The position numbers were made by a program, and so were the translations under genes. The notes below the pieces were generated by a model. That model saw only the letters and a program-made list of their open reading frames with translations, did no database searches and was not told where the DNA came from. Source: Cladocopium goreaui (lineage: Eukaryota; Sar; Dinophyceae; Suessiales; Symbiodiniaceae). Taken from it: a stretch of DNA of 64,000 nt. Below are positions 51,472 through 63,335 of this stretch, in pieces (position 1 is the stretch's first letter; the number at the start of each line of letters is the position of its first letter). The DNA lies in NCBI GenBank assembly GCA_947184155.2, contig CAMXCT020000253.1:62001-126000 (forward strand), given 5' to 3'.

Positions 51472-52194
51472 ATATGTCACAGATGTCTATTTCAAAGACT
51501 TTCCGCAACAGAGTTTTTCACTACTTTTTTCGCCTCTTTAAAAAAAAACAGGTTGCTATGGAATCCATGGCCCAAAAAAGATCAAGCCAGTCGACTCTGC
51601 ATGGGAAGCTACGACGACTGGATGGCCAGGAAGCTGCAGATGTTCCCATTTTGAAACGAATTCTGGGAGTCATCCCTTAAAGAAGGCCTCAAAAACATGA
51701 CTCAAAAGTCATGGCAAGGCCACGAGACCAAGCACTTTGGAAACTCGAAAGTTCATTGTTGTTTTTTTTTATCACCCCTGGTTCATGGTTTCAACCCGAT
51801 CAAGGTTAGTTGGGGATCATCTTTCTTTTTGTATGGTCTTAGTATGGTTTATATAGGGTATGGTTTATATAGGGTATGGTTCATCAAAGATCAAAGTATA
51901 TATCTGCAACCACCAGTCCTCGTAGCCAAACAGTCCATCGTTGATCAATGAAACAAACTATCTCAAAATCGTAGACATATCACCATTTATTCAAGATGAT
52001 TATCCAAAATTGCGGTTCCAATATGATCAGCCAAATCATCTTAATTAAGTTGGTCGGAAAAAAAAAAAAATCATTCCGATATTCCTACCAGTTAAACAAT
52101 AGGATTTCCTACCAGTCATCCTATCTCATGACTATAGATAGAATAATCATGAAATCCTATCATTTTTCTCAAATCGAAAAAATCCCAGCAGATC

Positions 52195-52265
52195 AGGAGC
52201 GGCCTCCACCCAGTTCACAGGAGGGCAGAAGTCCACGTTGCCAGGTTCACAGAAGGCCTCGTTGA
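52195..52265 (-). CDS. Short exon-like frame
   Basis: EAFCEPGNVDFCPPVNWVEA APDLLG on the minus strand. Too short to assign. Confidence 0.3.
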
Positions 52266-52606
52266 AACGACATGAAGGAATCTGGCCGAAAAAATCTCTT
52301 GAAATGATGATTTGGGGAACCCACATGACATATGATAAATGATGATTAATTATGATTATATATAATGATGATTAATGTTGATTCTAATGATTAATGATTA
52401 ATGATGATTCTAATGACATTAATGATAGGGGGGATATAGGGGGTTTCTGAAAAAAAAAAACTTGGCTCATCACTTGGATGATTTGGGGAACCATGACTGA
52501 TTTGAACCCACCCCATATGTTGGAAGATGTGACCACGTCGCTGCCATGTTTCTCATTGGAACTTGGGAGATCAGTGAAATTTCCGGTCTGCCTAGATGCT
52601 TTGTGA

Positions 52607-52712
52607 TACCCTCTGGTAAACTAACAGTTTGCTATTGAAAATGGCCATTTATAGTGGATTTTCCCACTAAAAATGGTGATTTTCCATAGCTATGTTAAAT
52701 TACCAGAGGGTA
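52607..52712. mobile_element. MITE-like element, family M1
   Basis: TACCCTCTGGTAAACTAACA to GTTAAATTACCAGAGGGTA. Confidence 0.85.
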
Positions 52713-52714
52713 GA

Positions 52715-52900
52715 TCAATGCTGGAAAACTCTATGGAAAACTCAATGGAATCTGTGAAAAATCTCGAAGATCTGAAACTTTGCAACCCATTTCGACACAC
52801 TAAATGACGAACGATACCGGGCCAGTCCTTCTTGAACTTGCGGTTGATATCCATCTCCTGCTCAGCGCAGCAGCTGAGACATTCTGGGACCCTCACCCCT
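52715..52900 (-). CDS. Exon-like frame
   Basis: VRVPECLSCCAEQEMDINRK then FKKDWPGIVRHLVCRNGLQS and FRSSRFFTDSIEFS. Unbiased, minus strand, directly right of an M1 element. Confidence 0.45.
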
Positions 52901-52987
52901 AAAATGTCTCAACATCTACATGATTTGTAAACTAAAGGTCCATGCATCTGCCATTTTTGGAACAGACCTTAATATGTCACCACGATA

Positions 52988-53099
52988 TACGGTCTGGTAA
53001 TTCAATAGCTATGGAAAATGGTCCATGTATACATGATCTACACATCAGACATGGTGATTTATGTGACTTTCCCCATCTAGGATACATTACCAGAGAGAA
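52988..53099. mobile_element. MITE-like element, family M1 (diverged)
   Basis: TACGGTCTGGTAATTCAATA at left; right end CATTACCAGAGAG. Core differs at many sites. Confidence 0.55.
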
Positions 53100-53239
53100 A
53101 AAAGAAGATGTGGTCCATTGCACCTGGACCTAAGCCAAGCATTTTTCAAGGCACGGAGTTCTGAAAAACCACCAGTTTTTGGTGGTACAGTGTGCTTTGT
53201 TACGATAGTATGCAGTAGTGCAAAACTACAAAAATATAC

Positions 53240-53347
53240 ACATGGAGGTGTCCTAAAATGGGGGCACCCCAAAATTATGAAACATTAGACCATTTTTGTT
53301 CTGAAACCTATGGTGACTTGGGGATCCCCCAATTTAAGCACCTCCCA
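53240..53347. mobile_element. MITE-like element, family M6
   Basis: ATGGAGGTGTCCTAAAATGG at left; AATTTAAGCACCTCC at right. Confidence 0.5.
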
Positions 53348-53363
53348 AATGTATACAATAATG

Positions 53364-53458
53364 GTTGGTGGTTTTACCCATCTTGAAAAATATTGGTCAA
53401 TGGGAAGGATTATCCCATATATTATGAACAATATAACATGTTCCAAACCACCAACCAG
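53364..53458. mobile_element. MITE-like element, family M2
   Basis: TGGTTGGTGGTTTTACCCAT at left, AAACCACCAACCAG at right; adjoins a TA tract. Confidence 0.8.
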
Positions 53459-53538
53459 TATATATATATATATATACATATAATATGTAGTGCAGTGCAA
53501 CCTCACGCATCCTTTGTGTTTGTGTGGCTTCCTGAACT

Positions 53539-53731
53539 GTGAAGAATGCAGCTTTGAAAAGCATTTCTGTGCCGAAACCAGAGACATGTGGAAATTTTAT
53601 GAAATTTTCCCTGGAGGATTTGTACAGCTTCGGTGCGTCACGCCTTGTCCGTGACAAGGATCTGTGTATCAGCCTGGCTGCACATTGGAAGCTGATGACT
53701 GGCGAGCATCGGAGAAGACTTCAAGAGCTGT
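53539..53731 (+). CDS. Exon-like frame
   Basis: MKNAALKSISVPKPETCGNF then MKFSLEDLYSFGASRLVRDK and SLAAHWKLMTGEHRRRLQEL, followed by GTAAGA. Better on the plus strand than on the minus, unlike its neighbours. Confidence 0.4.
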
Positions 53732-53758
53732 AAGAAGGGAGCGGGTTTTTAATCATAT

Positions 53759-53850
53759 GGGGTGAACATCAAAATAGCTGGGATTTATGGATGTTCATCC
53801 CCTAACAGTATCAATAGGTAGTGATTCATAGCCATATCCCTGGATGACTG
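53759..53850. mobile_element. Dispersed repeat, family M4
   Basis: GGGGTGAACATCAAAATAGC then GGATGTTCATCCCCTA and GTGATTCATAG. Confidence 0.6.
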
Positions 53851-54008
53851 GCGCTGCATGTCCCCGTGTGAGCCTCGAGACCTTCGCCTTTAGCTTGAAG
53901 TCTCAAGGACAGCCTTGGGCTGGGGTTGACGGTATCAGGATGGTACCATGGGCAGTTCAGGGGTCAGTACCAACTCGGACCACAACACACACATATATAT
54001 ATATATAA

Positions 54009-54106
54009 CTGGTTGGTGGTTTCAACCCCTTTGAAAAATATTAGTCAATGGGAAGGATTATCCCATATATTATGGAAAATAAAAAATATTCCAAACCACC
54101 AACCAG
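54009..54106. mobile_element. MITE-like element, family M2
   Basis: CTGGTTGGTGGTTTCAACCC to CCAAACCACCAACCAG, 98 bp; also flanked by a TA tract. Confidence 0.85.
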
Positions 54107-54411
54107 ATAACTATACATATATACCTAATGGCAACTACCTATATGTATGATGAAATTGATGGCGAAACAACACTGCATATGCTATCATAGGCCCCACACT
54201 CAGAAAACATCTCCACTTCTTTGAATCTCAAGTTCAGACTCGCCACGATTTCCAAGCTTTCCAAAAAAAAGTGATCCTACTGTGGATGGAAGAAATCCTG
54301 CACCAGTTAATAGATGGTTTATCCCATTATTTATAGGCTTTCAACCATCCTTTTGGTGCAGGATTTCGCTGGCCCATCCACAGTAACATATCCTCCAGCG
54401 TCTCAAGGGAT

Positions 54412-54533
54412 TACCCTCTGGTAATTCAACACTTTGCGAACTGGAAAATGGCCATTGAAATAGTTGATTGTCCATTAAAAGTGGATTACAAGTGGTGATT
54501 TTCCATCGTTTTTTCTATGTTTTCCAGAGGGCA
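54412..54533. mobile_element. MITE-like element, family M1 (diverged)
   Basis: TACCCTCTGGTAATTCAACA at left, TTTTCCAGAGGGCA at right. Confidence 0.7.
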
Positions 54534-54654
54534 CCTCCATTGACAAACGACGAGATTTCGGCCCCCAACGGCTCAGTTGTCTCAATCTGAGGCGCCTCAG
54601 ACACCCAAATAGCTACCCAAAGTAGCTGGATGATGCTAGACATTTATTCCCCCG

Positions 54655-54832
54655 TCATATGGTAATATAATGTAATATATAATGTAATATATATATAATA
54701 TGATTATTATTATCATTATTATTACTATTATTATTATGTATATATATAATATTATTATTATCATTATTATTATTACTATTATTATTGTTATGTATATATA
54801 TAATATTATGTATATATATACATAATAATTTT
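54655..54832. repeat. ATT/TA microsatellite
   Basis: ATTATTATTATC and TATATA blocks, partly palindromic. Confidence 0.9.
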
Positions 54833-55084
54833 TGACCCATCCCCATATTCTCTCTCGTTGGCCATCTCTGATCCCCACCTGTGGGATCCACCCAATTTTC
54901 ATGCAGCGACAGGACATGAAAAAGAGACACACAACACACAAGGACTGCATCAAAAAGAGAAAAACATTGCAGAAATGGCAGAAATCCCAATCCAATGTTT
55001 GTCCAATTTTGAATCTTCCCTGTAGATCTATGTGCTGTGCAGTCAAAGTGAGTGTGCCTTCCAATTTCAACAGTTGTGTTTGCT

Positions 55085-55660
55085 TCAGAAAACAAGTCGT
55101 GCTTTACGTGATATGAAGTCTATGATCCAGAGCCGAAATTGAATGATAGAGAGCTCGGCACCATAAAATTGCCATATAATCACGGTAAAACCACCATAGG
55201 ACCAAAAAAAGCACCCTGGAAATCACTATAAAACCACCCAAGAGTCTTTGTTGAAATCTTCAGCAGGCTCCCGACCCATCCTCGGATCTCCGACAGAAAA
55301 ACCAGAAGATTCTGCATGCTTCGCCGCCAAAGCATTTAAATTCCTGACCGTTTAAACCGGGCGTGGAAAAGCACCAGGTTCTGCCACGAATGTTCTGCAG
55401 AAGTTGGCCCGAAATATCAGTTATATTGGAAAGTAAGTTATGAGCCCATATTTTGCTTAATAAGCCAAGTTATAACCATCTATATACCATTTGTAACTGG
55501 TAAAGAGCTTTCACCGTGGCAGGATATAACATGGCAGATTTGGAGATGATCTCTCCGCGCAAAGGGATCTTTATTGATCTCGGTCCATGTTGAACTCCAA
55601 AGCTAGGATGAAAATATTGAGTTTCTATCTACTTTTCAGTATTTCCCAAGAAATATTTCA
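55085..55660. other. Intron-like sequence
   Basis: A GC-richer stretch (55255-55420) may hold a decayed exon, but every frame has a stop. Confidence 0.3.
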
Positions 55661-55662
55661 GA

Positions 55663-55770
55663 TACCCTCTGGTAAACAAACATAGCTATTGAAAATGGTG
55701 ATTTATAGTGGATTTACCCATTAAAAATTGTGATTTACCATAGTTATGTTAGTTTACCATATATAGGGTA
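55663..55770. mobile_element. MITE-like element, family M1
   Basis: TACCCTCTGGTAAACAAACA at left; at the right TTAGTTTACCATATATAGGGTA shows a TATA change in place of CCAGAG. Confidence 0.75.
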
Positions 55771-56070
55771 TTTCCCAAAAGATCTCTTAGATATTCCCAG
55801 TTGCAAAACAAACCTATTGATGGCAAGCCAGATGTTTTCATCATCCAACTTCATGGTAGATTCTGGTCCCTAGATTTAAATTCACATGTTCTAACTGCCT
55901 GGTGAATACATTACATAATGTATGTATAATATAATGTATGTGATACATATATATGATACGTATATTACATGTTTCACACATACTACACATATTACATATG
56001 TTTCACATTATATTATAAATATACAACACGTATATATACATATGTTATACGTTGTTATACACATATTTGT

Positions 56071-56170
56071 CTGGTTGGTGGTTTCAACCCCTCTGAAAAA
56101 TATTAGTCAGTTGGGACTATTGTTCCCAATATATGGAAAAATAAAATTCATGTTCCAAACCACCAACCAG
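56071..56170. mobile_element. MITE-like element, family M2
   Basis: CTGGTTGGTGGTTTCAACCC to CCAAACCACCAACCAG, 100 bp, next to TA-rich DNA. Confidence 0.85.
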
Positions 56171-56274
56171 TTGTAGTATGAGAAAGTTGAACAGCAACCT
56201 CTCATCCAACCTTGTAGATGGTCCAGAGCACAGCACTACGTCACGTCCTCCGTGGCATGATGAAAACACTATGG

Positions 56275-56395
56275 CAGTGTGTCAAAACCCATGGAATCCC
56301 CTGTAGTTCACATCAAAATAGCTGGGATTTATGGATGTGAATAACCCACTAAAAATGGTATTTTCATAGGTATTGATCCATACCTAAATCTAGAT
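56275..56395. mobile_element. Dispersed repeat, family M4
   Basis: GTGTCAAAACCCATGG, CACATCAAAATAGCTGGG, and ATAGGTATTGATCCATACCT; the fullest of three copies. Confidence 0.6.
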
Positions 56396-57091
56396 TGTTT
56401 AGTGCTTTTAATGGGACTTAATGAGGACTTAAGAGCGATTCAAGGGGAAATATCATGAGATTTCTTCATTGGATATACAACTAACCCTCTAGTAATGACA
56501 CGTGGCTGGCTGGAATCCTCGAACTAAATGGGGGGTGTCCATCGCCGTTGATTTTTCGGCAGTTGGTGATTTGACAAATCTGTGGGGATAAGTGGTGGTG
56601 AAGATGATTGGTCATGTATCATTGGGAAGAAAGGAATGAAGTTGGGGAATTAACCATCAAACATTGGACCAAACGATTGAATATGGTGATTGAACTATCA
56701 TGGGGATAGATAGCTGATTTATGTGATTAGCAATAGCTAACTTGGTTTAGCTCAAAAGGTGAATTCTATGGTTTGTGGCAGACTTGATTGAACTAGTTAA
56801 TGGGGTTTATAAACCAACAAGCATAACTGGGGCACCAGCTTGCAGGAAACAGGGTTGCTCCCAATACCCCAAATACATTTGGAGGGGAAATTGGCTGATT
56901 TCTGGAGATTAAATTACAAAATTCACCCCCCCCGTGGGATACAGTTTATGGAAACAATGAACTACATGCAACTTTTCCCATTCACCAATTCTGGTATGAT
57001 TGACATCAAAATATGTGCCCGATCTGCAGAGTCGCAAGGAGGCCGAAAAAGCATCCTGACTGAAATAACAAGCCAGAAGCATAGACTATAA
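56396..57091. other. Intron-like sequence
   Basis: A plus-strand frame at 56985-57090 (MIDIKICARSAESQGGRKSI) is possible but weak. Nothing else supported. Confidence 0.3.
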
Positions 57092-57194
57092 CTGGTTGGT
57101 GGTTTAACCATCTTGAAAAATATGAAAGTCAATGGGTTTCGGATGACATCCCATATATGAAATGGAAAATAAAAGCCATGTTCCAAACCACCAG
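57092..57194. mobile_element. MITE-like element, family M2
   Basis: CTGGTTGGTGGTTTAACCAT at left, TCCAAACCACCAG at right. Confidence 0.75.
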
Positions 57195-57354
57195 AATAAT
57201 AATCCACCACATGTTTAATGGTTTATACCACACATAAAAAAATGGGATTATTATCCCATAGATTCTGCTGAAATCTTCAGCGGCGCCATGGTGCCATGGA
57301 TCATCCAAAGGCAACTCACGAAACCCACACAGCGTGCACTGGAATGATCATTCA

Positions 57355-57505
57355 CAATATGTATCTATATGTGCCTGTATATATATAACGTATATATGTA
57401 TATATAATATATATATATGTATGTATATGTATGTATAAATATATATATATATGTATGTATATATATATATATATACAATATATATATATATATATGTATA
57501 CATAC
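57355..57505. repeat. TA/TATG microsatellite
   Basis: TATATATGTATG-type blocks; resumes at 57675-57800. Confidence 0.9.
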
Positions 57506-57514
57506 TCAAATGTA

Positions 57515-57670
57515 AAATGTACGTGGGGATACAACAAAAACTCTTGCTGAGTCGAAACCACACCAGCATCCTGCCACCGGAGGAGATGTCCTCCAGCGAG
57601 CGCAAGGACATCGCCCAAGTGCATGATGGTAGCGACCACCTGAACCATGAAGCTCGAACCACCAGGAACC
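57515..57670 (-). CDS. Exon-like frame
   Basis: GGSSFMVQVVATIMHLGDVL then ALAGGHLLRWQDAGVVSTQQ EFLLYPHV on the minus strand, flanked on both sides by TA repeats. Confidence 0.35.
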
Positions 57671-58312
57671 CTATATATACATATTACATATAATATATGT
57701 GTATATATATATATATGGTTCTCGATATAGTTCTGTATAGCTATACATACAGTATATATATATACTATAATCACATATATATATATATGTACAAATATGT
57801 ATGTGTACAGTGATGTACAAAACAACTGATTTTACTGTGATGGCTGGTGATCTTAGGGTTCAATGATGAATCGCGACAATATCATGCAACTGGTCACGTT
57901 CTAAGGAGACCGTTTGCTAGACACGCAATTTCATCATCGACTCCCACACTGACTAGCAATGGATGCACTTCTATCCACATCATATCCACATCATATCCAT
58001 ATCATCTCCATATCATATCCACATCATATCCAGATTTACTGTTCAACTTTTGGGACAAGCACCGAACACCAAACACTGGGACAGTCCATTGGTTTCAACT
58101 GGTGAAATCCCAGCTTCCAACGTGTGATGGCCACGGAAAAGCGCCCAAAATTTGTTTCACAAAAACCCTTTATTGTGGGTCGGTGAAAATCGCAGCGTTG
58201 ATGATCAAAACCCAGTTTATCATTTGTTGGCATGTTAAAATCGCAAATGATTTTAATTCTTGCTTGATCACAACTCGAAGAGTATGTGTGGTTAACAACC
58301 GCCAATTTGCAG

Positions 58313-58416
58313 TACCCTCTGGTAAACTAACGTAACTTTGGAAAATCACAATTTTTAATGGGTAAATCCACTATAAATGGCCATGTTCAATAGCTATGTT
58401 AGTTTACCAGAGGGTA
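58313..58416. mobile_element. MITE-like element, family M1
   Basis: A full 104 bp copy, TACCCTCTGGTAAACTAACG to TTAGTTTACCAGAGGGTA. Confidence 0.9.
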
Positions 58417-58869
58417 TCACTGTTCAGCTTTAAGATGCTCATTCTTGGATGGTTAAAATCTCTACACACTCGGGCGGTCAAGAATCCTCGTGTTTTCGAT
58501 TGTCAACGAGTAGCATCCCGGCAACGAACATGTAACATAGACCCTGCCATGAGTGGAAACGGTTGGAAGACTACTTTCCCAAGTAAAACCAAATTCTCAG
58601 GGTCAATCTGTTAGTTGGGTGATGGTATATCCCACTAAACATAATACTATCATATATATATATATATATTCCATGATCATATCCCATGACATCCGCATTA
58701 CATCATACCATTCATTAGTTAAAGTTAAAGCTAAAGCCCAATTTTGCATGGTTAAATCACCATTTCATTTTGCAGCTCAACTGGTGCAAGCCCACTTTTC
58801 GATGATTAAACCATGTTAAACCACCATTTCACATTAAAGCGGTTATGGGTCCCAGATAATCCCATTTAA

Positions 58870-58990
58870 ACTGCCCAGGATCCCTTGCACTTTTCGCAAA
58901 ACGCGCCTGCCCAGCACTGTCCAAGTTTTCTTCCTCCGCCAAAGCTCCTCGGATGGCCTCTATCAAAGGATTCCGTTGGTGCAACAGCCA
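58870..58990 (-). CDS. Exon-like frame
   Basis: NPLIEAIRGALAEEENLDSA then GQARFAKSARDPGQFKW. Helical and charged; one of the better small minus-strand frames. Confidence 0.45.
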
Positions 58991-58999
58991 AGAGATTTG

Positions 59000-60370
59000 T
59001 AGTTAACTGATATGTTATGACTGTTATGATATGTTGATGTACAGTACATGTACAGTAAATGGGATATGAACTTGATATTACTTGATAAAACTGATTTCTT
59101 GAAAGATCTACACACTTTTGCAACATGCTTCTTTGAGATCTGAATGGATTTGACTCAAAATTGTACAACGTTTCGAACGAAAAAAAAGAGCTTGGCACAA
59201 GCAGCTACGTCTCAGCCTCCAAAGAACCCTGCCGACCTGCGAAGCACCACATGGGATCCAATCCATTGGGGTTTATTCAGCTGCGCAATCCACTCTGGAA
59301 ATATTTAAGGGTTAGTAGTGTGTCTTTAATGCGTTTTAATAATTGATACAGGTTAATCGGGATTAATGCTAGTGAATAATGAGATGTCATAGCATCAACT
59401 TGTCTTTTGGTCAAATGATTTGGTATATGAATGTACATGGATGATCATTTTTTGATGGAAATCTACGGGTGTACTCCTCCCTCAAAGGTCACTCCCTGTA
59501 ACCCTGACTTGGTGGTTCAGCCCACATCTAGCTGGACTAAGCCTACGTCTAGTACCCTAATATCTACATTCATTGATCCTAGGGTAACCCCCATGAACCC
59601 TTTACCCTCCAGTAAACTAACATATATAGATATGAAACATCCAGTAAAATCTATCATTTGTGGATCATGTCCTATGGAAATGCATGGATTTCAGTGTATT
59701 TTTGGTCTGTTTCGTGGTGGGTCTTGGGGCCTTTTCCACACCACACGTAGAAACACTTCCGCTGCTGACCTGCATTAATCACTGAGGTCCAGTAGTCTGA
59801 AGGCCCCGACAAGATGGCCTGGACGATGAACAAACAATTCCCGGGCGGTTTTTTTTTGCCCAGCTGATGTGATTTAATCGTAATGTTTAAGGTTTAATGT
59901 ACATAATCCAGTTTATCATAAGGTTACTGTATTATATCAACAAATATGACTGGATTACTTTGAGGTTATTTGGTAAAAATAATAATCCATTAATCATATC
60001 GAACCACCGCCTTGGACTCATTCGTGACATATCATGTTCTATCCCCCATTCATCAACCATTCATCAACCCAAAGGTTATATCATTTCAATTCAAAATACA
60101 TTACATAATAATCATTCATATTGTTTATCAACAATAGGCATGTTTAAAATCATATAAGTTGAATCATGAACCATTTTATTTCATGTCCATTCATCAACCA
60201 TTCATCAACCATTCATCAACCCAACAGTTGTTGGAATTATTTGGAGTTCCCTGGGGCCCCCTCCAGCTCACCGCAGGCCCCACCTCGCCCTGCCATCGCA
60301 CCGCCACCTGAGCGGTGGCAGACCACTTTTCAATGGTATATATGTACATATATATGTAATTATATATAAT
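59000..60370. other. Intron-like sequence with an M1 half-copy
   Basis: TACCCTCCAGTAAACTAACA at 59603 is the left half of an M1 element. Short tandem TTCATCAACCATTCATCAACC repeats occur near 60045 and 60190. A GC-rich piece (60240-60320) could be an exon on either strand. Confidence 0.35.
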
Positions 60371-60374
60371 CCCT

Positions 60375-61155
60375 TCCCCCTATTACTAAACGTCCCCCAA
60401 ATACTAAAAACAGGGGTCCATCTCCAATTTCAGAAAATTTCAGATTGGCCAATTTGACTTTTAATTGATCCCCTTTAGAACACATTTTAAAAATAAAACT
60501 ACCATTTGTGGGTTTTGCCCCGTAATAGTAAAAACTAGTTGACCCCGGGGTGTTTATTATTAGGGTCCGTCGATTTTTTTTTTTTTTTTTTTAATTTTAG
60601 GGCTTTTAATTTCTTATTTTAGGGAACGCTTCGAAAACCAATTTTTGGCAATATTTTAATTGCGTTATATAAGGCAATTTTATTGATTTTGAAATCGGAA
60701 AAAATACTGTTTATTATTAAGGTATTAATTTTATTAATAGGGCCCGCTTCGAAAACCAATTTTTGGAAATATTGTAATTACGTTATATAAGGAAATTTTA
60801 TTGATTTTGAGATTGGAAAAACTAGTTTTTATTATTAAGGTTTTAATTTTATCAATAGGGTCCGCTTCGAAATCCAATTGTTGGCAATATATTAATTGCG
60901 TTATATAAGGAAATTTAATTGATTTTGAGATTGGAAAAACATGTTTTTATTAATATTAAGGTTTTAATTTCTTATTTTAGGGAACGCTTCGAAAACCAAT
61001 TTTTTGGCAATATTTTAATTGCGTTATATAAGGAAATTTAACTGATTTTGAGATCGGAAAAACTAGTTTTTATTATTAAGGGTTTAATTTTATTAATAGG
61101 GTTCCCTAATAATACTAAAAACTACCTGAGGTGTTTATTAATAGGGGACAATATT
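60375..61155. repeat. ~120 bp tandem repeat block with inverted ends
   Basis: Four copies of a ~120 bp unit, seen by GCTTCGAAAACCAATTTTTG at about 60628, 60748, 60865 and 60985. Left end CCCCTATTACTAAACG and right end GTTTATTAATAGGGG are inverted matches. No frame. Confidence 0.7.
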
Positions 61156-61159
61156 CTTT

Positions 61160-61465
61160 CTGAATAGATGAATTATATAATGATTAATGTACAATATGTA
61201 TATGAATATACAATATGTATAGTTTCACTATAAATGAATAATTATAATATAGTGATACAATAATGAATATACAATATGATATACAATATGTATAGTTTCA
61301 CTATATTATATATAGGATATATAGTGTATTAACATGATATTATATGATACAAGTGCTATATATATATATGCTATATACCATATTTCATACACTATCATAT
61401 GATATATCCTAAATAATTCACTATATGATATATAACATATATAGGATTATAAATTACAATCATGC
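61160..61465. repeat. AT-rich repeats
   Basis: ACAATATGTATAGTTTCACTATA occurs twice (61206 and 61280 regions) within TA-rich DNA. Confidence 0.6.
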
Positions 61466-61469
61466 AAAA

Positions 61470-61615
61470 AAACTTCCATATTCCGGATCCGCAACTTCAC
61501 CTCCGACATCAGCTGCGGATCCACCGAGTGGAGCCCATGCCTGCCGGAAGGGTGGAACCATCAGCAGACCCTCCAAGTCCCGACATCAAAAATGGAGAAA
61601 ATTGCTGCATTCTAA
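61470..61615 (+). CDS. Exon-like stretch
   Basis: Plus-strand frames NFHIPDPQLHLRHQLRIHRV EPMPAGRVEPSADPP or SGSATSPPTSAADPPSGAHA both stay open; GC-richer than the flanks. Frame not decided. Confidence 0.25.
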
Positions 61616-61639
61616 TGCAATTGAAGCATTTTACTACAC

Positions 61640-62150
61640 AATTCTACTACATGGAGACAGACCTCTGAACCCAATTTTTATGAGAATTTGAGGGTCTAGG
61701 TATATACAAATCTGACTTGCTTTTTGAAATTGAGTTTTCTTCCAGACTACATATTCGGGCTTGCAATAAGAAAGTTCTGCATAGCTTGAGGGACAACCCT
61801 TTTTGATGTTCGTAGTGAAAAAAAAAGTGTTTGTTCAGTGGCCGAATTTGTTTACTGTAGTCTAAATACTCTACCAAATCATAAATGCGTTCTAGCAATA
61901 AAAGGTGAGAGTTAATTTGGCGGAAATATGGTTTGTCATATATTTCATGACACTTTGACTTTGGAGTTTGTTTGATTAGATTTGATGAATTGTGTGTTGT
62001 TCCTGCAACATCTGAACACAACATCCAGACATCAAACAACGATAAAATTTGAGAACAAAGAAACAAACAATGCGGAGATAATCTAAGATGTCGATTCCAC
62101 AAGCAAAGACATGTGTTGTTGCCACTGTAAGCAGGTTTTTACTTAGGTTT
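61640..62150. other. AT-rich sequence with a long minus-strand frame
   Basis: A 151-codon minus-strand frame (61647-62102) includes YFRQINSHLLLLERIYDLVE. Base composition does not differ from the flanks, so I do not call it a gene. Confidence 0.25.
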
Positions 62151-62439
62151 GATCATAAGTGAGAAATATATGAATTAAAGCTCCAGCACTGAAATTTTGC
62201 TTTCGTCAAATTCTGTGACTCAGTTCTACTCAGAACTGCCCTGCGTTTGTGAACCACAGCCGTGATGATGATGGAGTTCCCGAACATTGAACAACTGGAA
62301 AGATACATGGATTGCATAGGAATGCCACAGGGAATTTTGGTGCATGGATTGATATCATATCCCAGTGACATGAATTTTTGTGTTGATCATCCTTGTCAAG
62401 GGTCCCTCCAATCCCATCAAGCTGCTGGCTATGATCATC

Positions 62440-62540
62440 CCGTATACTTGGTTGAACAGCCATCCAAGATGTGCCAAGATGCAGCAGTAAATCGTAGTAG
62501 GCCTTGATGCATTCTGCCTCGGCGAATTGAAGAGTCAACG
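62440..62540 (-). CDS. Exon-like frame
   Basis: LQFAEAECIKAYYDLLLHLG TSWMAVQ on the minus strand; may extend to 62400. Confidence 0.4.
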
Positions 62541-62670
62541 GTGAGTGGGGATAAATCTCCGTGATAGGTCCATAGGTCTTCCATGAAACTCATTTAACAT
62601 CATTTAACCATGATTAAACTCAAAAGTGCAACTGGCATCTGTTTGGACACATCTCATCAAGTTTCAAAAT

Positions 62671-62774
62671 TACCCTCTGGTAACCTAACATAGCTATTGA
62701 AAATTGCCATTTATAGTGAGTTTTCCCATTAAAAATGGTGATTTTCCATAGCTATGTTAGTTTACCAGAGGGTA
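62671..62774. mobile_element. MITE-like element, family M1
   Basis: TACCCTCTGGTAACCTAACA to TGTTAGTTTACCAGAGGGTA; 104 bp, complete. Confidence 0.9.
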
Positions 62775-62939
62775 TTCAACATGTTCACCCAAATTCTATG
62801 AAATCTCTCTACACTTCGCTGGGTGCCGAACAGAGCCACCTGCAGCACCTGTGGCACGAGCGCTCCAGTCCTGGATCTGTGGCGCCACGCTCGCTGGGTC
62901 ACGTTTAGTTAATAAGCTGTATACCCAGCTGTAGAAATT

Positions 62940-63050
62940 TGATGGATATATATATAATATTATATTATATTATATAATATAATTATATTATATTATATTA
63001 TATTCTATTCTATTATATTATATTATATTGTATTATATCATATCATATAT
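62940..63050. repeat. ATATT microsatellite
   Basis: ATTATATTATAT units with TTC and ATC variants. Confidence 0.9.
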
Positions 63051-63084
63051 ATCCATTGAACGTATATACTACATCTCCATCGTA

Positions 63085-63170
63085 AAAGGGGGAGCCCAGT
63101 CCTGGATCCAGAGGACACGTTTGCCTTTGCCACTGCCGAGACTTCGAAGCACCTCACACGACAGATACCG
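63085..63170 (-). CDS. Short exon-like frame
   Basis: CEVLRSLGSGKGKRVLWIQD WAPP on the minus strand; short but unbiased. Confidence 0.3.
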
Positions 63171-63224
63171 CATGGTTGATTCCTATTGGTATATGGCCAT
63201 AAATGGGAATTCCAGGATCCTGAA

Positions 63225-63335
63225 ATGGAGGTACGTTAGTACCATATAATGCCATATTTTGTGGGGATATTCCCTTACATAGGCCTAAAAAATAGGCCTT
63301 ATATATGGTAGGTACCTCCAATTTAGGTTCCTGAA
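63225..63335. mobile_element. MITE-like element, family M6 (diverged)
   Basis: AATGGAGGTACGTTAGTACC at left, GTAGGTACCTCCAATT at right; flanking ATTGGTATATGGCC occurs on both sides (63185 and 63377). Confidence 0.45.

Noticed and set aside
57348-57662. Tyr/Ile-rich frames near 57.4 kb
   Set aside because: Mostly TA microsatellite; only the 57515-57670 piece has unbiased composition and that alone is listed.
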